Below, piece after piece: positions 1-6,927 of a stretch of 13,798 bases of DNA. The stretch's first letter is position 1, and the number at the start of each line of letters is the position of its first letter. Both the position numbers and the translations under genes were made by a program. The DNA lies in the NCBI GenBank assembly GCA_900617975.1, contig UZAE01014519.1, positions 1 through 13,798 of the forward strand, in the 5' to 3' direction. The notes beneath the pieces are model-generated. The model was not told where the DNA came from. It worked only from the letters and a program-made list of their open reading frames with translations, and did not search any database. This DNA is from Rodentolepis nana. Its lineage: Eukaryota; Platyhelminthes; Cestoda; Cyclophyllidea; Hymenolepididae.

Positions 1-339
1 AACTCAGATACAGAAAAGATTTATTGGAGTCACTCTACTAATGATAGAATTCCATCTGAATGCTGTAGAGGATTGCTACCTTAGTAAAGCCTAACCGACT
101 CAGAAATCTCTGTGGCGGATTCTCCAACACCTAGCTAGACTCCCAGAACCAGCTAAGCTATACCCCAGCTATGAAAGGAAACAGACTTGTAGCATGGACC
201 CCGTTTATTCAGCAAGTACATTGTATATAACGTGTACACTGTTTGTACGGTCACACCTCCCAATCCTGGCGTGCAGACATGCGATGACGTGTCCTACAAT
301 GCCCCCATTTTTGAATAGGAATGACAAATGCCTTAGCAA
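1..339. other. Non-coding flank, no feature recognised
   Basis: I see no gene, RNA or repeat here. The short open frame around 194-403 shows no protein-like pattern and runs into the 3' end of the retroposon that begins at 351. Confidence 0.5.
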
Positions 340-350
340 CCTACATCATT

Positions 351-665
351 TATTTATATCAAATGGCAAGCGTTTTGATGGTTACCATTACCCCTTTAGT
401 TGACTTCAGGCTTCACAGAGGGGAAGGAACATCAAAGTGAAAAATGTCGAGAGAGAGGGGGGGAGTGTTTCAAAGATGTAAAAGAGGCAGACACAAAGGT
501 AGAAAAAAAGGTGAGGTGAGTACTGTGAAAGTAGTCGAATATGGCATAGAGTGAGGTGATGGTAGTTCGAAGTGAGAAGTCAACTTCCGGTTTATAGACT
601 TTTTTGCCGTGTGAGTATGCGTTGCCCAGGGTGCACCACATGGAGGTAAGTCTATCGCGCACCCC
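351..665 (-). mobile_element. Ribozyme-headed short retroposon, copy 1
   Basis: Full-length minus-strand copy of the family also seen at 1780-2112, 2594-2906, 3510-5226, 10288-10490 and 13402-13722. Read on the minus strand it starts with GGGGTGC at 665, passes through an HDV-like ribozyme fold (594-665), a pyrimidine-rich middle with a C-run, a conserved 3' hairpin, and an AT tail (GATATAAATAA). An 11-bp duplication (CCTACATCATT at 340-350 and 669-679) flanks it; three extra bases (666-668) lie between the duplication and nucleotide 1. There is no coding capacity: the minus-strand frames across 432-688 are only repeat sequence. The direct repeats, intact 5' end and AT tail indicate target-primed reverse transcription of a LINE-dependent, non-autonomous element. 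The autonomous partner is not in this window. Confidence 0.9.
594..665 (-). ncRNA. HDV-like self-cleaving ribozyme (copy 1)
   Basis: Minus-strand order: P1 5' strand GGGGTGC (665-659) pairs with GCACCCT over 7 bp, with a G-U first pair as in the HDV ribozyme. P2 ATAGACTT pairs with AAGTCTAT. P3 is ACC/GGT closed by loop TCCATGT, whose CC can form P1.1 with the GG of the following GGGCAAC. P4 (GCATACTCACAC region) has two mismatches. The catalytic strand reads GGCAAAAAA; the cytosine (opposite 606) is the counterpart of HDV C75. Predicted cleavage is immediately 5' of the G at 665. All core positions are intact, so it may be active, with a weakened P4. Assignment is by eye from motif and pairing. 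Confidence 0.82.
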
Positions 666-668
666 CTA

Positions 669-679
669 CCTACATCATT
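669..679. repeat. Target-site duplication, copy 1 (mate at 340-350)
   Basis: CCTACATCATT is present on both sides of the retroposon (340-350 and 669-679), an exact 11-bp direct repeat. On this 5' side, three bases separate it from ribozyme nucleotide 1. Confidence 0.85.
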
Positions 680-1767
680 GATGAGCATAGATGTGCTTAT
701 GTTGGCTGTTATGAGGGATACTGCAATACTAATTTACAGAGAATGCGAGTTGTGGGAACAATCTAGGAGGACTATAGAAGAAGACAGAACATTGAAAAGA
801 TAATCCTAGAGATACACTGGCCGTTAGGGTTCAACTGCCAACAGTGGTCTTGTTTCGCATTTTTTACTATAAATTAAGTGGTCAAGATTAGAACTCCAAG
901 TAGATTTTAGTTGGTGCACCGGAATAAAGCCCACAGACTATCCCTCTCGCTGCACTACGTTATTGGTCATTGTTCTTCTATTCCCTTGCCTAAGAGGACA
1001 TTCTTATCACTGCTGAACTTATTGACTAACTCGACCACCGCCCAAATACATCTTCCTATGGTATATGCAGGCAGTCAAGCATTATACAAGCCACAGGAAC
1101 TAGGGAGGCTACTGACGATTACGGCAATTGTTGAAAAGAAATCGATTCTTTCATAAAAAAATAGGAAATGTTATTTTCTACTTTGTTTCAATTTTCTCTC
1201 TTCAGATTGTTTGTTGTATAGACTAGCATAAGCATTCTTTTTATGTGTAATTGTCGATAGAGCTATCATGCGCACTTGATTGGTGGGTTGGTTTCTCATG
1301 GCTTCAAGGTGGGGAGATGAGTCCCTTTGAAACTACTGGCCTTTCAGAAGGCCTCAAAAGAAATTTATTCAGTGGCTAGGTTTGTCGATCAGAGAATTTG
1401 TGAAGAAAGTAGATTCGAAATAACTATGTATAGAAAGCAATATTAGAGTGCATATGGAGTCATAATTCTGAATTTAAAATGGCCATGTGGGGTGGGAATC
1501 TGTTAAAGAAGTTCCGAATGGTCTTTAAGCAGTTCAATTTTACCAAACTCTAAAAAACATACAAATAGGCTTTTATCTTTCCTATTATAAATATTTTATC
1601 CATGGTTATAATGAAATAGTTCTGGCTTTCCCTATTTATTTAATTCCTTTATGGCCTATGAAATTGCCCCAACCAACATACTTTTCAAAAAATAGCATCT
1701 ATGATATTGAGAGGAATAGTTTAATGAAGGCCAAAAACTGCCTTGACTTTGATTATAATTTAATAAG
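680..1767. other. Intergenic or intronic DNA, nothing assigned
   Basis: AT-rich sequence without a supportable gene. The open frame 911-1156 follows a TTTTAG that could be a splice acceptor, but it has no ATG, no donor at its end and no recognisable motif, so I do not call it. Confidence 0.4.
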
Positions 1768-1779
1768 AGGTTTTTTTAA

Positions 1780-2112
1780 TATTTATTCATTTCGAATGGC
1801 AGGCATATTGATAGTCATCATTAGCCCTTTAACTGACTTCGGATTTCACAGAGGGTGGGGGACAATATAGCGAGAAAAATTCGAGAATAGGAGGGGGGGG
1901 GGAAGAAGAGTGATTCACAGATGTAAAGTAAAAGATAGTCACATAGGCAGAGAAAAGGTAAGATGGGTACTGTGGAAGTGGTCAAATTTAACATACAGTG
2001 GGGTCATGGTAGTTTGAAGTCAGAAGTCAACTGCCGATTAATAGACCTTTTTGCCGTATGAGCATAGGTTGCCCAGGATGCACCACGTGGAGGTAAGTCT
2101 GTCGCGCACCCT
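1780..2112 (-). mobile_element. Ribozyme-headed short retroposon, copy 2
   Basis: A 333-bp minus-strand copy, more diverged than copies 1 and 3. It starts at 2112 with AGGGTGC and ends near 1780 in a GAATAAATA tail. The flanking duplication is AGGTTTTTTAA (2113-2123), with mate AGGTTTTTTTAA (1768-1779), differing by one T in the homopolymer. The duplication begins exactly next to ribozyme nucleotide 1 (2112). The middle carries a long G-run on the plus strand (C-run in element orientation), a hypervariable homopolymer in this family. The 3' hairpin is preserved as TGATGACTATCA. Confidence 0.88.
2041..2112 (-). ncRNA. HDV-like ribozyme (copy 2), partly diverged
   Basis: P1 AGGGTGC/GCATCCT retains seven pairs: the usual G-U first pair is here A-U, and position 4 becomes G-U. 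P3 (ACC/GGT), loop TCCACGT and GGGCAAC are unchanged. P4 keeps four of five pairs (CCTAT...ATACG). The catalytic strand is GGCAAAAA. P2 has one mismatch and one wobble (ACAGACTT against AGGTCTAT). Pairing-preserving change in P1 supports past selection on the fold; present activity is uncertain. Confidence 0.72.
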
Positions 2113-2123
2113 AGGTTTTTTAA
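2113..2123. repeat. Target-site duplication, copy 2 (mate at 1768-1779)
   Basis: AGGTTTTTTAA here and AGGTTTTTTTAA at the other end: a direct repeat with a one-base homopolymer length change. It lies immediately beside the predicted ribozyme cleavage site. Confidence 0.75.
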
Positions 2124-2280
2124 GATAAAATGTATTGCGAAGTCAAGTCTGCTCGGAGCTAATCTTACAAAATGTAATTGGCCCGAAATTCTTAGAGACT
2201 AGATTAATCAAGGTAAGTCTAATTCGTTCAAATGCACCCATGATACCTGAATACTTCCTTTCGATGTAAACTCTCTCTAC

Positions 2281-2313
2281 CCCCCTCCCCCCCCCCCCCC
2301 CCCCCCCCCCNCC

Positions 2314-2346
<33 letters not shown>
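2281..2346. repeat. Long poly-C tract with an unresolved base
   Basis: About 65 bases almost entirely C, interrupted by a few T's, one G near the end, and N at 2311. The N indicates an assembly join or unread run, so the true length is unknown. Only AT-rich unannotated DNA lies between retroposon copies 2 and 3 apart from this tract. The complementary strand is G-rich and could form a quadruplex; that is inference only. Confidence 0.85.
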
Positions 2347-2347
<1 letters not shown>

Positions 2348-2593
2348 CCTTACTTCATGTTCGAGAATTTCTCACTAATTGAAATTCACAATTTGTTATA
2401 TTTAGTCACCCTCATTTACATGTTTGAACGTTAGAGAGGTTTGCGTCTATACAGAAATTTATATGGAAAAATTTCCATTTGGAATTCCTAGCTCTGCATT
2501 CTGTAAATTAATTGCGGCTTAGAACAATGTTTATTGGTTCAAACAAATGATGGATGTCGAGATATCACTGGAAATTCTAAATGTCGAAATGTA

Positions 2594-2906
2594 TTTTTAT
2601 CAAATGTCAGGCGTCTTGATGGTTATCATTAGCCCTTCAGTTGACTTCAGGCTTCGCAGAGGAGAAGGAACATCAAAGTGAAAAATGTCGAGAGAGAGGG
2701 GGGGAGTGTTTCAAAGATGTAAAAGAGGCAGACACAAAGGTAGAAAAAAAGGTGAGGTGAGTACTGTGAAAGTAGTCGAATATGGCATAGAGTGAGGTGA
2801 TGGTAGTTTGAAGTGAGAAGTCAACTGCCAGTTAATAGACTTTTTTGCCGTATGAATATACGTTGCGCAGGGAGCACCACGTGGAGGTAAGTCTATCGCG
2901 CACCCC
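2594..2906 (-). mobile_element. Ribozyme-headed short retroposon, copy 3
   Basis: A 313-bp minus-strand copy very close to copy 1 along most of its length, including the GA-rich segment on the plus strand. It has the clearest insertion signature in the window: a perfect 15-bp duplication AAATGTCGAAATGTA at 2579-2593 and 2907-2921, with the 5' copy directly touching ribozyme nucleotide 1 (G at 2906). The tail is short (GATAAAAA). The minus-strand frame 2711-2908 is repeat sequence, not a gene. Confidence 0.92.
2835..2906 (-). ncRNA. HDV-like ribozyme (copy 3), probably inactivated
   Basis: P2 (ATAGACTT/AAGTCTAT), P3 (ACC/GGT), P4 (CGTAT ATTC ATACG, five perfect pairs) and the GGCAAAAAA catalytic strand are intact. 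Two changes fall in the core: P1 has a T-T mismatch at position 5 (GGGGTGC against GCTCCCT), and GGGCAAC is GCGCAAC, which breaks P1.1. It was probably active when it inserted, as its boundary is exact, and decayed afterwards. Confidence 0.78.
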
Positions 2907-2921
2907 AAATGTCGAAATGTA
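2907..2921. repeat. Target-site duplication, copy 3 (mate at 2579-2593)
   Basis: AAATGTCGAAATGTA, identical over 15 bp on both sides of copy 3. No extra base separates it from the first G of P1. Confidence 0.92.
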
Positions 2922-3509
2922 ATGAAATTAATGCGTAATTAATTTCATTAACCTTATTAATGCAATGCTGATGTGATTCCAAAACCCTATAGCTTCTTGA
3001 AATAATCAATTGGCATTAAAATTGAGAAATGGTTGACTTAAACAAATAAAATTTACAAACTATAAATGACCTTTCATTAAAAAGTAGTAAATCAAGATCA
3101 CCGAGAGAATCGGAGTCGTTTTCTTACTGAATAAACGCGTTTTGAGTGATTGAATTACTTACCAAATTTTGCATGTTTTTTAGGTATTTTTTTCCTTTAC
3201 CTTTCACAAGCACCTTCGACGATGGTATAGAGTTTCGAACATTAAGCTCCAATTCCACATATCTATAGCTAAAGTACTCAGCGCTCTTCAAGCGTTGCTT
3301 GCAGTCATGTTCATGAAAAACCACCACTCATGCTAATGCATCCGGCAAGACTATGACAGAGAAGAAACAGTTGAGTCAAGGTTCAAGTTGAAACATAATT
3401 AACTGATTGGATATGATGCTTGCTAAACTCGATTTCCATTTGTATTCGTTAACTCAAAGAGTTCACTATGTAGCCTCTTCGTTTTGTCCTAGTTTTATAT
3501 AACCCATGA
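2922..3509. other. AT-rich DNA, no assigned gene
   Basis: A minus-strand frame (3327 to 3124) codes about 55 residues and then meets a good splice donor (GTAAGT in minus orientation near 3164). It lacks an ATG and I recognise no family, so it is at most a candidate internal exon. Nothing else is supported. Confidence 0.35.
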
Positions 3510-3582
3510 GGAGTGTGCGATAGACTTACCTCCACGTGGTGCACCCTGGGCAACGTATATTCATACGGCAAAAAAGTCTATC
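3510..3582 (+). ncRNA. HDV-like ribozyme heading the expanded copy
   Basis: P1 GGAGTGT (3510-3516) with GCACCCT (3541-3547) keeps six of seven pairs, counting wobbles, with an A-C mismatch at position 3. P2 GATAGACTT (3519-3527) pairs over nine bases with AAGTCTATC (3574-3582). P3 is ACC (3528-3530)/GGT (3538-3540) with loop TCCACGT. GGGCAAC is 3548-3554, P4 is CGTAT/ATACG around an ATTC loop, and the catalytic cytosine is 3569, followed by A's. This is the best-preserved P2/P3/P4 core in the window. Confidence 0.83.
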
Positions 3583-3638
3583 ACTCGGCTTTCGTTATAT
3601 TCATACGGCAAAAAGTCTATTAACTGGCAGTTAACTAC

Positions 3639-3700
3639 GATAGACTTACCTCCACGTGGTGCACCCTGGGCAACGTACTTTCTTACGGCAAAAATTCTAT
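3639..3700 (+). repeat. Second ribozyme head, lacking P1 5' strand
   Basis: Repeats the head from the P2 5' strand (GATAGACTT) through P3, GGGCAAC, P4 and GGCAAAAA to TTCTATC. It is preceded by GGCAGTTAACTAC instead of a P1 strand, so it cannot form P1 and should not cleave. The repeat starts at the P2 5' strand, as does the third head. Confidence 0.8.
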
Positions 3701-3718
3701 CACTCGGCATTCGTTTTT

Positions 3719-3791
3719 CAATAGACTTACCTCCACGTGGTGCACCCTGGGCAACGTATAATCATACGGCCATACGGCAAAAAAAGTCTAT
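3719..3791 (+). repeat. Third ribozyme head, lacking P1 5' strand
   Basis: Starts at AATAGACTTACC and runs through P3, GGGCAAC and P4 (CGTATAATCATACG). It then shows a short local duplication (CATACGGC repeated) before AAAAAAAGTCTAT. As in the second head there is no P1 5' strand; it is structurally incomplete. Confidence 0.8.
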
Positions 3792-4550
3792 TAACTGGCA
3801 GTTGACTTCTGACTCAATAAAAAAGTCTATTATTCGGCAGTTGACTTCTGACTTCAAAGCGGCAAAAAAGTCTATAAACCGGCAGTTGACTTCTCACTAT
3901 CGGCAAAAAAATTCTATTAACCGGCAGTTGACTTCTGACTTCAACGCAAAAAGGTCTATTAACTGGCAGTTGACTTCTCACTTCACAAAAAAGTCTATTA
4001 ACCGGCAGTTGACTTCTGACTACTCAAACGGCAAAAAAGTCTATAAACCGGCAGTTGACTTCTGACTGAAAAGGTCTATTAACTGGCAGTTGACTTCTGA
4101 CTTCAAATAAAAGTCTATCAATCGGCAGTTGACTTCTCACTTCAAACTAAAGTCTATTACCTGGCAGTTGACTTCAAACTACCATGAGTAAGTCTATTAA
4201 CTGGCAGTTGACTTCTGAGTTCAAACTATCATGACCCCAAGTCTATTAATCGGCAGTTGACTTCTGACTTCAATTACCATGATCTATTAACTGGCAGTTG
4301 ACTTCTCTATGTCATATTCGAAGTCTATAAACCGGCAGTTGACTTCAAACTATCGGCAAAAAAATTCTATTAACCGGCAGTTGACTTCTGACTTCAACGG
4401 CAAAGTCTATTAACTGGTAGTTGACTTCTCCGCATACGGCAAAAAAGTCTATTAACCGGCAGTTTTCTTCTCACTTCAAACTACCATGACCCCCCTATAT
4501 GTCCTACATTCTCATACGGCAAAAAAGTCTATTAACCGGCATTTGACATG
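3780..4550 (+). repeat. About 18 irregular units of the P2-3' segment
   Basis: Each unit carries GTCTAT (or TTCTAT/ATCTAT), then TAACYGGCAGTTGAC and TTCTGACTTCAAA. Units begin near 3786, 3825, 3870, 3912, 3954, 3993, 4039, 4074, 4113, 4152, 4192, 4241, 4282, 4323, 4365, 4405, 4447 and 4527. Spacing is mostly 35-49 nt with a final jump of 80. Lead-in and run-out differ from unit to unit: some include CGGCAAAAAA upstream, others reach CTACCATGA or CTATGTCATATTCGA downstream. The pieces between cores are all parent-element sequence. This is not a fixed-period satellite. Confidence 0.88.
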
Positions 4551-4551
4551 A

Positions 4552-5010
4552 CTTCAAACTACAATCACCCCACTGTATGTCAAATTCGACTACTTGACTT
4601 CAAACTACCATCATCCCACTCTATGCCATATTCGTAAATTCGACCACTTCAACAGTACTCATCTTACCTTTTCTCTTCGACTTCTCACTTCAAACTACCA
4701 TCACCCCACTGTATGTCAAATTCGACCCCTTCCACAGTACTCACCTCACCTTTGCTCTACTGTCGACTTCTTCCACAGTACTAACCTCACCTTTTTTCTA
4801 CCTATTTCTCACTTCAAACTACCATCACCCCACTGTATGTCATATACCTCTGACTTCAAACTACCATCACCCCACTGTATGTCATATTTCACCACTTCCA
4901 CAGTACTCACCTCGCCTTTTTTCTACCTTCAGTTGACTCTAGCTACCATGACCCACTGTATGGCATATTAGTCTACTTCCACAGTACTCACCTCACCTTT
5001 TTTCTACCTC
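4552..5010 (+). repeat. Re-copied middle segment of the retroposon
   Basis: The parent segment CTTCAAACTACCATCA...CACTGTATGTCATATTCG recurs near 4552, 4598, 4688, 4812, 4854 and (diverged) ~4930. The following segment, CCACAGTACTCACCTCACC plus a T-run and CTACC, recurs near 4648, 4732, 4773, 4897 and 4979. The two alternate irregularly, with breakpoints in short shared words such as ACTTC and TTCCACAG. After this the element continues once through to its 3' end. Confidence 0.85.
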
Positions 5011-5226
5011 TGAGTCTGTAAACTTTCACCTTATCCGTCTTACCTTTTCTCTACCTTTGTGCCTGTCTCTCTGTCTCTGTCACATCTGTGAATCATTATT
5101 CTGTCCCCCCCCCCTCTCGACTTTTTGACACTTTGATATTCCTCCTCCTCTCTGTGAAGCCCAAAGTCAGCTAAATGGCTAATGATAACTATCAAAACGC
5201 CTGCCATTTGAAATATATAAATAAAT

Positions 5227-5617
5227 CCCGTTTATTGCACTTTATCACAAATGTGATAATGTATGAAGCGATGGAGAAGCTTATTTATGATACCGGTGTG
5301 AGGGGATATTTAAGAAAAGATACCATTTTATAATGAACTTCTATGGAAAGGTAGGATTCATATCAGTCTGCTTGCTAGTAAGGCTTAAAGAGGACTGACC
5401 GGCAAGGTTGCTACTTTGCCACCTTATACTGTTTTCAGTTGTACGGAGGGTTGGTGATTTAGAAGAAGCTGAATTAAATTGACTACTTATTCAAGCAAGT
5501 AGCCGCGAAAAACAATAATCTGACAGACAGGGGCGGTGCGAATAATGTGCAGGGAGTTAGCCCAATAACATACTGCGCTTTTATTTGTATTATAAATTCA
5601 TCCCGTCGACTTTCCAG
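5227..5617. other. Likely intronic or intergenic DNA
   Basis: This lies between the expanded retroposon and the first supported exon of the MED15-like gene. A frame is open from 5478 into that exon, but I see no conserved residues before ~5630, so I treat it as intron. Confidence 0.35.
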
Positions 5618-6311
5618 TCTTGCCTCAGCGAGGTTCACAAACACTATTTTTGATTTTTTGAGTCCGAAAATATCCGAAGGTCAACCCAAGGCCATGATAC
5701 TAACTAAAAAAGTACGAAATTTGCCGTAATATTAATCTTTTAAAATTTAAAGACGCAATGATAATTCAGCAACGACAACTGTGTATTTTTACTATCTTTA
5801 CTATTTTTAGCGCATGACCAATATTCAATAATATAGTTAAATCTAATTAAGGCTTTCCCAGTTTCGTAAAAAGTCACTCTATAGGATGCTTAGCAGTGCG
5901 GAATTTAGAAGGGAGTACATCTTTCTAACAGAACAATTGAGATCTATTTCAGACTTGAAAGTAGATTTCCTTAAAAATGGTGAAGATATGTTACATTTGA
6001 CCATTGTAATATCAGGCAAAGCTTTTCGGTTTAATGCCTGCATACCCGTAATTAAATTTTCTTGTGGTGCTCCCGTTACTTTTATCTTTTCAAATGTTTC
6101 ACTTTCATTTTAGACCGATTATCCTTCCAGCCCCTCAAAATGGATTGCCGATAGGGCAACCATTCCAATTATTCCACCCCAACGTCCGTTCATTACATTT
6201 ACGGACCAACTTAGGACCGTACTAATCAAGTGCTATGAGAACCGCAAGCGTAAAGTACCTGACAGAGTCTACAATTTAGTGAGATCTTATCTTCGATTTT
6301 ATGTAAGTTAA
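5618..6311 (+). CDS. MED15-like Mediator subunit, C-terminal exons (partial)
   Basis: Three exons join in frame: ~5618 (start uncertain; TTTCCAG or CCTCAG acceptor) to 5725, 5885-6047 and 6114-6311, with a stop at 6309. The introns are 159 nt (GTAATA...TATAG) and 66 nt (GTAATT...TTTTAG). The first junction splits a codon (CC|G) and the second is phase 0; without splicing both frames stop. The joined C-terminus has IPTDYPSSP followed by KWIADR and later VPDRVYNL. From memory this parallels the animal MED15 C-terminus (VPADYPAQSP, LWIDR, LPDKHSV), and the upstream part ending LTKKVRNLP parallels its basic segment. MED15 is a Mediator tail subunit that links activators to RNA polymerase II. N-terminal exons would lie 5' of 5618, possibly beyond the expanded retroposon. 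The alternative is another RWD/E2-fold protein. A GTAAGT at 6303 could also be a donor, so the stop at 6309 is not certain. Confidence 0.55.
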
Positions 6312-6900
6312 ATTGTACTTATTCCTAAAGCATCCCAATCTGTATTCTTTATCATGAGGAGAAAACGAGTGTTCAAGGGGGGGGGAATTCAAATGATACA
6401 TTAGGTTATGAGAACGGAAAGTAAATGGGTTAAAGAAAACTGGACGTAGGTCTTAGTTAATTTGGATTCAGCTTGTGTGCAATTTCGTGCTTAGATCCTT
6501 AGAGTTCTGTAGATGTTGGAATAGGAGTTTATTGAACAGTTTAATAAATTGGATGCATTGGTCAGGCTATTTCGAAGAAGTCTAGGCCTTTACCTTCCAA
6601 ATACCATGACAACTATAACCTTCTAATAAAGCCTACTACAGAGAATATATTCACAAACTTACAGGAACTAGTAATCATTCACTTACATCATAGAAGTCAT
6701 CATACAACAATAACACTATATCACAATTATTTTAGTGAAATCAATTTCAATATAATTTAAATAAATTAATTTTGCAATAAATAGTAACCCATTTAGGTTT
6801 TTCGATTAAAATAACTTTTGCATTTATTTTCAATTTGTCTGAGCTTTGTAATGAAAACAAAATTTAAATGTGCCATTCTGTAAACGCTTTTGCAACATAG
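6312..6900. other. Non-coding DNA after the MED15-like exons
   Basis: No gene is supported. AATAAA at 6543-6548 could be the polyadenylation signal for the MED15-like transcript, ~230 nt past its stop. Otherwise the stretch is AT-rich and featureless to me. Confidence 0.35.
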
Positions 6901-6927
6901 TTCTCCAACTTCCTCAAAAAGGAGAGA

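Larger units (their letters stand above)
3510..5226 (+). mobile_element. Internally re-copied (stuttered) giant copy of the retroposon
   Basis: It begins like the other copies (GGAGTGTGCGATAG at 3510) and ends like them (conserved 3' hairpin TGATAACTATCA and an ATATAAATAAAT tail at ~5226), but is ~1.7 kb rather than ~0.32 kb. The excess is repeated parent segments: three ribozyme-type heads (3510, 3639, 3719), about 18 units starting at the P2 3' strand (3780-4550), and several copies of the middle segment (4552-5010). The last ~185 bp (5040-5226) is single copy. I find no convincing target-site duplication. Open frames 3802-4065 and 4594-4971 are translations of the repeats. Alternatives are a template-jumping product, later local duplications, or an assembly mosaic of many element copies. 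Confidence 0.85.

Noticed and set aside
351..665. tRNA-derived SINE
   Set aside because: No A/B boxes or cloverleaf-like 5' end; the 5' end folds as a ribozyme instead.
594..665. Hammerhead ribozyme
   Set aside because: No CTGANGA...GAAA core; the pairing order is that of the HDV-like class.
432..688. Minus-strand open frames, similar to one at 2711-2908
   Set aside because: They recur because they are copies of the same non-coding element; frame and stops are not conserved among copies.
911..1156. 81-codon frame after a possible splice acceptor
   Set aside because: No ATG, no donor, no recognisable motif; chance frame not excluded.
3124..3327. Minus-strand frame ending near a GTAAGT donor
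   Set aside because: Could be an exon, but no start, no partner exon and no family recognised.
3802..4065. Open frame with a repeated KSINRQLTSD-like peptide
   Set aside because: It is the repeat array read in one frame; it exists only because unit lengths are partly multiples of three.
3780..4550. Regular repeats with differing intervals, superficially like a CRISPR array
   Set aside because: The repeat core and the intervals are all pieces of one retroposon, spacing is irregular, and the genome is eukaryotic.
4594..4971. 125-codon open frame
   Set aside because: It is translation of the re-copied middle segment of the retroposon.
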